From NCBI RefSeq assembly GCF_916618745.1, contig NZ_OU745373.1, positions 1,688,501 to 1,752,500 of the forward strand: a stretch of 64,000 bases of DNA, written 5' to 3'. This DNA is from Cardiobacterium sp. Marseille-Q4385 (lineage in GTDB: Bacteria; Pseudomonadota; Gammaproteobacteria; Cardiobacteriales; Cardiobacteriaceae). Within the stretch, counting starts at the first letter, position 1. Each line of letters opens with the position of its first letter. Under the pieces are notes generated by a model, which had not been told where the DNA came from, did no database searches, and saw only the letters and a list, made by a program, of their open reading frames with translations. A program made the position numbers and the translations under genes. Positions 58,879 through 64,000 of the stretch are shown in pieces.

Positions 58879-58981
58879 AAGTCGTTTCAACGAGAACGGA
58901 TACCGTGTTGGCGAACCTCGCTGTACTCGTTGCACTGTCTTTGGCTCGCCGTCTTGTTTCAGTCCTATTCGAAACGGCTAT
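58879..58981. mobile_element. MITE-like element, family A copy 3 (about 103 bp)
   Basis: Left end AAGTCGTTTCAACGAGAACG and right end TCAGTCCTATTCGAAACGGC-TAT, which form inverted repeats like the copies at 12138 and 29552. It has a longer middle than the others. A CCAAGCGGGATAA motif abuts its left end. Confidence 0.75.
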
Positions 58982-58992
58982 AAAACCCTGCT

Positions 58993-60744
58993 CTACACCT
59001 CATCCTGCGGCTCACTCAGCGCCAGGATACGCAGCAGTTGTTTGATACCCGCCTGCACTGCCGTGGCGAATTTCTGCATTTCCCGCGTGCGGTTGCGCAG
59101 ATGGGTGAGGACGAGGTTGATGTTATTGCGGTTGTAGGTGTAGTTGATGGCGATGTTTTCCGCTTTGCCAGCGGTGAAGGCGATGTAGCTGAGGATGCCG
59201 TGGCAGCCGAGGCTGATGGTCGAGATGTAGTTTTGTGTGAGGGTGAGGTAGCCAGGGTCGGTAAAGAAGGCGGGGATATCCTGTTTTTGTTCGCGGGCGA
59301 TGCTTTCCAGGCCGAGCAGGTGGCCGTACACGTCTTCGCCGTGCAGGCAGTGCGCTTTGCGCATCAGGTGTTCTTCGTTGTATGCCTCGATAAGCGGCAG
59401 GATGCTACTGCCGTCGGCAAGGCTGTAGATGGCGGTGGCAGCGGCTTTTGAGGTGGCGGTGACGGTCTGCATGTAGCATTTGCGCCCGTTGGTGTAGTGG
59501 CGCATGTCGATGTTTTCGCGGCTGCTGCGTATGGTTTTGTGCACTTTGTATTGGGCATATTGCAGAGCGATTTGCATCAGCGCGTCGGGGTCGTTGTGTT
59601 TGAGCAGGTGTTGTTCCTGGTCGTTGAGGTAGAGGTCGTAGATGCCGGTGGTGTAGCTTTCGGCGTGGTGGCGGTATTCGGCCAGCGCTTCTTTGATGAG
59701 TTTGTAGGTGCCGCTGTCCTGTTCTTTGGTTTCGTGTTTGTCAATTTGCCAGTCCAGCGGGGCGAGGTTGAGGTCGTCCGGCAGGGTGTTTTTGCGCTGG
59801 ATTTTGCCGTCGTGCTGGTTTTTTTGCGCAAGGGCAAGGATGTCGGCAAGGGTGGCGGCGTCAATCCAGCTGCTTTCGCTGTGCAGGAAATAGCGGTCAT
59901 CAATGAGGTTGCAGCGGTAGTTGAGCGGTTTGTAGGCCCAGAAGGCGCTGCCGTCGGAAAAGGCGGCATCGTTCAGCGCGTCTTCGTCATCGATGATGTG
60001 CGCATCGTCGAGGCTCAGGATAAAGAGGGATTTTTCGATGCTCTGCCAGATGGCGGCGTTTTCGCTGCGGCTGTTGAGCTGGGCGCGGATTTCGCGTGCC
60101 TGTTCGTTCGGGAAGACGCTCGGCGCGGCAAAGGGCAGGTCAGGTGCTTCCGCGTCGTCGTGGATGAGGCGGTAGAGGGTATTTTCGATTTGTGCCGGGC
60201 TCGCGATGCCGCCTTTGCTGTCAAGGATGTCCATCGTCCAGCCGCGCCCTTTGTAGAGGATGTTGATGTGGCGGGCGGGGCTGTCGTCTTCGTTGAAAAG
60301 GTACTGGTCGCACTCCGGCATCGGGCGGCGGCAGGCACCGAGTAGGATGCGCCATTGTTCGCGGCAGGTGTCGCCGCCGCTTGTTATCTCGCCGCGCAGG
60401 TAGTCGCGGTGTACTCGTGCAAGGGCATGGACGAAATGGGAGACGCGCTTCAGCCCGCTTTGCGGCGCTTTCCATTCGATTTTCATGGTCTGGTTGCCGG
60501 CAAGCGGCAGGCTGCCCCGGTTGGCAAGGCGCAGGTTGCGCCAGTAGTCGATAAGCCAGGAATCGGGGGCGGCCAGCGCAGCGCGTTGTTCGAGCAGGCG
60601 TTGCAGTTTGGGGGCTTCGAGGTGGCGGAAGTCGGCGAGGGCTTTTTCGCTGTTGTGGTAGGTCTTGTCGTCCACCAGCGGGCGTAGCCATTGCTGGTAG
60701 GTGATGAGGGTGTCGCCGAGGTCGGGCAGGGGTAGGGTGTTCAC
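58993..60744 (-). CDS. Carnitine/choline acyltransferase-fold protein, likely lacking the catalytic His
   Basis: A 583-residue protein whose layout matches carnitine/choline acyltransferases: LPLPDLGDTLITYQQWLRPL at the start, DYWRNLRLANRGSLPL, YTNGRKCYMQTVTATSKAAA near residue 415 and NINLVLTHLRNRTREMQKF at the end. The active-site motif of the family (E-H-S-W-x-D-A in CPT-like enzymes) aligns with ESSWIDA at residues 290-296, so Ser291 replaces the catalytic His; another His lies three residues earlier (LHSESS). It may be an inactive or altered enzyme. Such genes are uncommon in bacteria, so transfer from a eukaryote or another bacterium is possible. Divergent from the macroglobulin gene. 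Confidence 0.72.
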   Translation of the reverse strand: MNTLPLPDLGDTLITYQQWLRPLVDDKTYHNSEKALADFRHLEAPKLQRLLEQRAALAAPDSWLIDYWRNLRLANRGSLPLAGNQTMKIEWKAPQSGLKRVSHFVHALARVHRDYLRGEITSGGDTCREQWRILLGACRRPMPECDQYLFNEDDSPARHINILYKGRGWTMDILDSKGGIASPAQIENTLYRLIHDDAEAPDLPFAAPSVFPNEQAREIRAQLNSRSENAAIWQSIEKSLFILSLDDAHIIDDEDALNDAAFSDGSAFWAYKPLNYRCNLIDDRYFLHSESSWIDAATLADILALAQKNQHDGKIQRKNTLPDDLNLAPLDWQIDKHETKEQDSGTYKLIKEALAEYRHHAESYTTGIYDLYLNDQEQHLLKHNDPDALMQIALQYAQYKVHKTIRSSRENIDMRHYTNGRKCYMQTVTATSKAAATAIYSLADGSSILPLIEAYNEEHLMRKAHCLHGEDVYGHLLGLESIAREQKQDIPAFFTDPGYLTLTQNYISTISLGCHGILSYIAFTAGKAENIAINYTYNRNNINLVLTHLRNRTREMQKFATAVQAGIKQLLRILALSEPQDEV

Positions 60745-60866
60745 GGGATGTGGTGGGAAGGGTGATTGTGTCTAAGGCATAGTCTAGCAGGCTTCAAACG
60801 GTGCGGATTTTCCGCCATGCCACCGGGGCTCACTTCACGAGATATCCCGAAAAATCAATACATATT

Positions 60867-60875
60867 TGCTAAAAT
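60867..60875 (+). promoter_or_regulatory. Possible extended -10 promoter of the macroglobulin gene
   Basis: TGCTAAAAT (TGn plus TAAAAT), 36 bp before the ATG. No clear -35 is visible. Confidence 0.35.
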
Positions 60876-60910
60876 GCACACCATTTTCCACACACCCAAC
60901 GGGATGCCCC

Positions 60911-63900
60911 ATGAACTTCAAAAACCACCTCGCTGCCGCTATCGCCGCAGCCCTCGTTTTCACCGCCCACGCTGCGCCGCGTTGGGACGATAAAACCCTC
61001 GCTGCCGCCCGCGCCAAAGCCGAAGCTGACATTGACCAATACCTGCAAAAAGGCAGTGGCCCCGTCGCCAAATTCGCCAACGAAGACATCCGCGCCTGGC
61101 TGGCCAATGCCAAATACAGCAAAGCCAAAAAAGGAGCACCTGAGATCAAGAGTTATGCCCGCTTGCAAAACAGGGCGGAGTTACTGGGCAAACTTATCAA
61201 CCGCATCAGCTACAACGATAACGCACAAGAAACTGCCTACCGCGCCCTGCTTGCCGCTTCGCCTGATGTGCGTGGCTCGCAAAGCGCCTATATTGACGAC
61301 ACCCTCGCCCTCTACGAAACCATCATGCGCGACGACAGCGACAGCATCCCCTTTGCCATTGCTGCTCTCGATAAACTGAGCGGCCAGTACAGCGAAGAAC
61401 AGCGCAAACAATATTCCTATCTGCGCGAGCGTTTTGCCTTCAACCTGAGCAGCATCGACAGCGACAACAACCAGGACAAACCGCGTATCTGCCTTGAATT
61501 TAATAACCCCGTCCTCGCCGAGCCGCTGCAAAACTGGAAACAGTACATCAGCGTCACCCCCGCGCCCGAAGGCGAAGGCCGCTATGCTGGCGATAAACTC
61601 TGCTATACCGGCCAGTGGCAGACCGAATACACCTTCAAAATCGATCCCAAACTCGCCGCCCAGAACCACATGGAACTCGGCATGGCGATTGAGCGCACCG
61701 TCGACACCGGCGACCGCGCGCCGCTGGTACGCTTCGCTACCCGTGGCAAAACCCTCGAACTCACCCCGGACGCCGCGCTGACCATCGAAACCGCGAACAC
61801 CGGCGGCAAAATCAACGTCGAACTGTGGCAAATTCCCGGTAACAACCTCGCCGGCGACGCGCACAACGCCATTGATAACCCCGACAGCTTCGAAAAATAC
61901 GACCTTAACGACAACGCCAGCCTTATCTGGCAAGGCAGCTTCGAACCGGAAAAAAGCGAGCGCAACGCCATCACGCAGAGCCGCCTCGCTTTCAAAGACA
62001 TGGCGGGGGATGATGCCCGCGCAGGCGTGTACGTCCTCAGCGTACGTGACGAAGACAGCTATCAGAGCACCCTGCTTGGCTTCACCGTCACTGACCAGGG
62101 CCTGACCGCCTACCAGACCCGCGACGGCATCCTTGCCGAACTGCGCGACCTGAAGACCAGCGCCCCCGTCGCCCATCAGAAAGTCACCCTCTACGCCCAA
62201 AACAACCGTATCCTCGGCGAAGCCGAAACCGACGGCCAGGGCATCGCCCGCTTCACCCGCGCGCAAACCAGTGGCAAAGACGCGGACGCCCCCAGCCACA
62301 TCATCAGCCAAAAAGAACACCACCTCGCCTACCTGCGCGTTGCCGGACAAGGCATCGACCTCTCGGACAAAGGCGCGAATGGCGACAAGCAAGCCAATCC
62401 GACCCTCGACCACTGGACCTGGCACGATCGCGGTGCCTACCGCCCGAAAGACACCCTCAACGCCCTGTGGCTCTTCAAAACCCCGGACGGCAAAGCCTTC
62501 AGCGACACCCCGCTGTGGCTGGACATCTACCGTCCGGACGGCACCCTCGTGCACAGCCAACTGCTGGAAGCTGACGCGAGCGGCGCCTACCGCTACAGCG
62601 CCGAAATCCCCGCCACCGCGCGCCTGGGTAACTGGAACATCCGCATCAGCCTCGGCAAAGGCGGCACCATTGTTGTGGATGAAACCTACCTCGTGGATAG
62701 CATCGTCCCGCAACAAATCGAAAACAAACTCGCCGTCAAAGCCGAAGAAAACAAAGCCGAACTCGCTTACAGCGCCGACTGGCTCTACGGGGCGCCTGCC
62801 GCCAACCTCCTGACCGACGGCCAATGGAACATCACCAACGACGACTTCGCGAAAACCCACGACGAATGGACAGGCTGGCAGATTGGCCGTCACGACGAAG
62901 CCGAGCTCAGTGGCAATAAGCAGAAAATCGAAAACGGCGACACCGACAAAGACGGCAAACGCCGTATCACCATCGGGGCACTGGACCGCCCCGCCGGTAC
63001 CCGCCCGCAAGCCCTCTACGCCGAGGTTCGCCTCACCGCGCCGGATGGCAGCACCATCAGCGCCAACCAAACCGCGCCGTTGCCGCGCACCGCTCCTTAC
63101 ATTGCCCTCAAAGCAGGCGAAAACGGCGCACAAATCGCCGCCATCGACGACAAAGGTGCCCAACAAGCTGACACCCTCGAATGGACGCTCTACCGCGTCG
63201 AACGCAACTGGTACTGGTACAACAGCGAAGGCGAGTGGAAATACGAAAACAACGACAGCCGCGAACCGCTGAAAAAAGGCAGCATCAACACCGACGGCAA
63301 AACCCCGGCCAACCTGGACCTGCCCTTTGACGGCGACGGCATCTACGTCCTCGAAGTGCGCGGCAAAACCCCGGCCAGCGCCGCCAGCCTTGAAATTGCG
63401 CGCGGCTGGTATGGCGACCCCAACCAGAACAGCCCAGCGACCATCACGCTTGCCACCAACCAGCCGACCTACAAAAAAGGCGACACCCTCACCGTCAACG
63501 TACAAGCGCCGTTTGACGGCAAAGCTACCGTCAAAGTCGCCAGCCGTGACAGCATCGCCGAAAACCACGAACTCGAACTTAAAAACGGCAAAGGCCAAAT
63601 CCAGATCCCATGGCAAGACAAGTGGGAACAAGGCGTCTGGCTGCTGGCGAACGCCTGGAACGACAACGCCAACGATCACAACCGTCGCGCCGTCGGCCTC
63701 TACTGGGTCGGTGCCGACCTGGCTGACCGTCGCCTCGTGCCGCAACTCAAACTGCCGGAAAACCCGCTGCCAGAACAACCCTACACCGTTGGCGTCCACG
63801 TCCCCGAAGCGGGCGACAACACCTGGGTCAACCTCGCCATCATTGACGACGGCCTCTACCAAATCGCCGCGCCGAGCTTCACCGACCCGCTCGAAGCCTT

Positions 63901-64000
63901 CTTCGGCAAAAAACAACCCACCCTTGCCCTCTACGACACCTTCGGCAGCATCATCCGCCAGACCGACGCCCGCCTTGCCGCCCTGCGCAGCGGTGCTGAC
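60911..64000 (+). CDS. Alpha-2-macroglobulin family protein (3' end outside window)
   Basis: The frame is open from 60911 to the window end (1,030 codons seen). The N-terminus is a Sec signal peptide (MNFKNHLAAAIAAALVFTAHA) without a lipobox Cys. A helical segment (residues 25-160) and macroglobulin-like beta domains follow. WTWHDRGAYRPKDTLNALWLF matches the DRGxYRPG motif of bacterial macroglobulins, and YDTFGSIIRQTDARLAALRSGAD near the edge matches the region before the bait domain. These proteins trap proteases and often partner PBP1c; the thioester motif and pbpC would lie beyond the edge. E. coli YfhM is a lipoprotein, so this version may be soluble in the periplasm. Confidence 0.88.
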   Translation, partial: MNFKNHLAAAIAAALVFTAHAAPRWDDKTLAAARAKAEADIDQYLQKGSGPVAKFANEDIRAWLANAKYSKAKKGAPEIKSYARLQNRAELLGKLINRISYNDNAQETAYRALLAASPDVRGSQSAYIDDTLALYETIMRDDSDSIPFAIAALDKLSGQYSEEQRKQYSYLRERFAFNLSSIDSDNNQDKPRICLEFNNPVLAEPLQNWKQYISVTPAPEGEGRYAGDKLCYTGQWQTEYTFKIDPKLAAQNHMELGMAIERTVDTGDRAPLVRFATRGKTLELTPDAALTIETANTGGKINVELWQIPGNNLAGDAHNAIDNPDSFEKYDLNDNASLIWQGSFEPEKSERNAITQSRLAFKDMAGDDARAGVYVLSVRDEDSYQSTLLGFTVTDQGLTAYQTRDGILAELRDLKTSAPVAHQKVTLYAQNNRILGEAETDGQGIARFTRAQTSGKDADAPSHIISQKEHHLAYLRVAGQGIDLSDKGANGDKQANPTLDHWTWHDRGAYRPKDTLNALWLFKTPDGKAFSDTPLWLDIYRPDGTLVHSQLLEADASGAYRYSAEIPATARLGNWNIRISLGKGGTIVVDETYLVDSIVPQQIENKLAVKAEENKAELAYSADWLYGAPAANLLTDGQWNITNDDFAKTHDEWTGWQIGRHDEAELSGNKQKIENGDTDKDGKRRITIGALDRPAGTRPQALYAEVRLTAPDGSTISANQTAPLPRTAPYIALKAGENGAQIAAIDDKGAQQADTLEWTLYRVERNWYWYNSEGEWKYENNDSREPLKKGSINTDGKTPANLDLPFDGDGIYVLEVRGKTPASAASLEIARGWYGDPNQNSPATITLATNQPTYKKGDTLTVNVQAPFDGKATVKVASRDSIAENHELELKNGKGQIQIPWQDKWEQGVWLLANAWNDNANDHNRRAVGLYWVGADLADRRLVPQLKLPENPLPEQPYTVGVHVPEAGDNTWVNLAIIDDGLYQIAAPSFTDPLEAFFGKKQPTLALYDTFGSIIRQTDARLAALRSGAD

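Larger units (their letters stand above)
58633..58992. repeat. Repeat-rich region right of the AT-rich pair
   Basis: About 360 bp without a gene. It contains two CCAAGCGGGATAA motifs (58715-58730 and 58866-58880), a GGCAAGCGAAAG variant (about 58659), a terminator-like hairpin (58817-58845) and a family A MITE-like element (58879-58981). The composition returns to host-like within about 80 bp of the last stop. Confidence 0.8.

Noticed and set aside
61181..63916. Minus-strand open frame of about 910 codons opposite the macroglobulin gene
   Set aside because: The plus frame has a signal peptide and clear macroglobulin motifs over the same stretch; the antisense frame has none.

Overview
The window comes from a GC-rich (roughly 60 percent by eye), fermentative, oxidase-type gammaproteobacterium. 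Intact gyrA, holA, lptE, pheA and scpA are combined with C4-dicarboxylate exchange (DcuB), a citrate lyase locus with a fused citXG, PTS-driven dihydroxyacetone kinase and a CcoI-type copper ATPase for a cbb3 oxidase. That mix fits Cardiobacteriaceae (Cardiobacterium-like). This is inference from gene content; no rRNA or tRNA gene was recognised in the window.

Layout. 1-4416: four tandem, overlapping paralogues encoding single-pass membrane proteins with a PA14-like periplasmic region; the first is cut by the window edge and the last lacks the C-terminal domain. 4811-7653: dcuB and gltS. 7710-14732 (minus): hscC, ccoI, then lptE-holA-(cold-shock/DUF1294)-rsfS. 14852-18411 (minus): an operon of two alpha/beta hydrolases and a cyclase-family protein. 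18469-25017 (minus): a four-carbon sugar acid locus (ltnD-otnK-otnC-otnI, a 508-bp repeat-filled gap, denD, GntP permease) that should turn L-threonate and D-erythronate into dihydroxyacetone phosphate. 25310-29479 (minus): a lone PTS IIA protein, cbpA-cbpM, a HEAT-repeat gene and pheA. 29628-34178 (plus): a YciO-like protein, a zinc-ribbon membrane protein and dhaMKL. 34285-41027 (minus): a closely packed run with scpA, TPR and PH-like membrane genes, uup, a Sel1-repeat protein and a class I amidotransferase. 41151-45572: an OmpA-family protein, gyrA and an unknown gene. 45975-52709 (minus): citD-citE-citF-(two extra genes)-citXG-citT. 52969-57087 (plus): a Slam-type surface lipoprotein and polar amino acid ABC transporter genes without a binding protein. 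57224-58632 (plus): a strikingly AT-rich pair encoding a nucleotidyltransferase and a 2H phosphoesterase. 58993-60744 (minus): a carnitine-acyltransferase-fold protein that appears to lack the catalytic His. 60911 to the end (plus): an alpha-2-macroglobulin family protein, incomplete.

The intergenic spaces hold several families of small repeats: a CCAAGCGGGATAA motif, two MITE-like families with terminal inverted repeats, a GAGACGTTGC palindrome and G/C-block hairpins, one of which lies in frame inside ccoI. The strongest candidate for an undescribed system is the AT-rich nucleotidyltransferase/2H-phosphoesterase pair; the tandem PA14-like cluster is the second. Assignments were made by reading motifs, without database searches.
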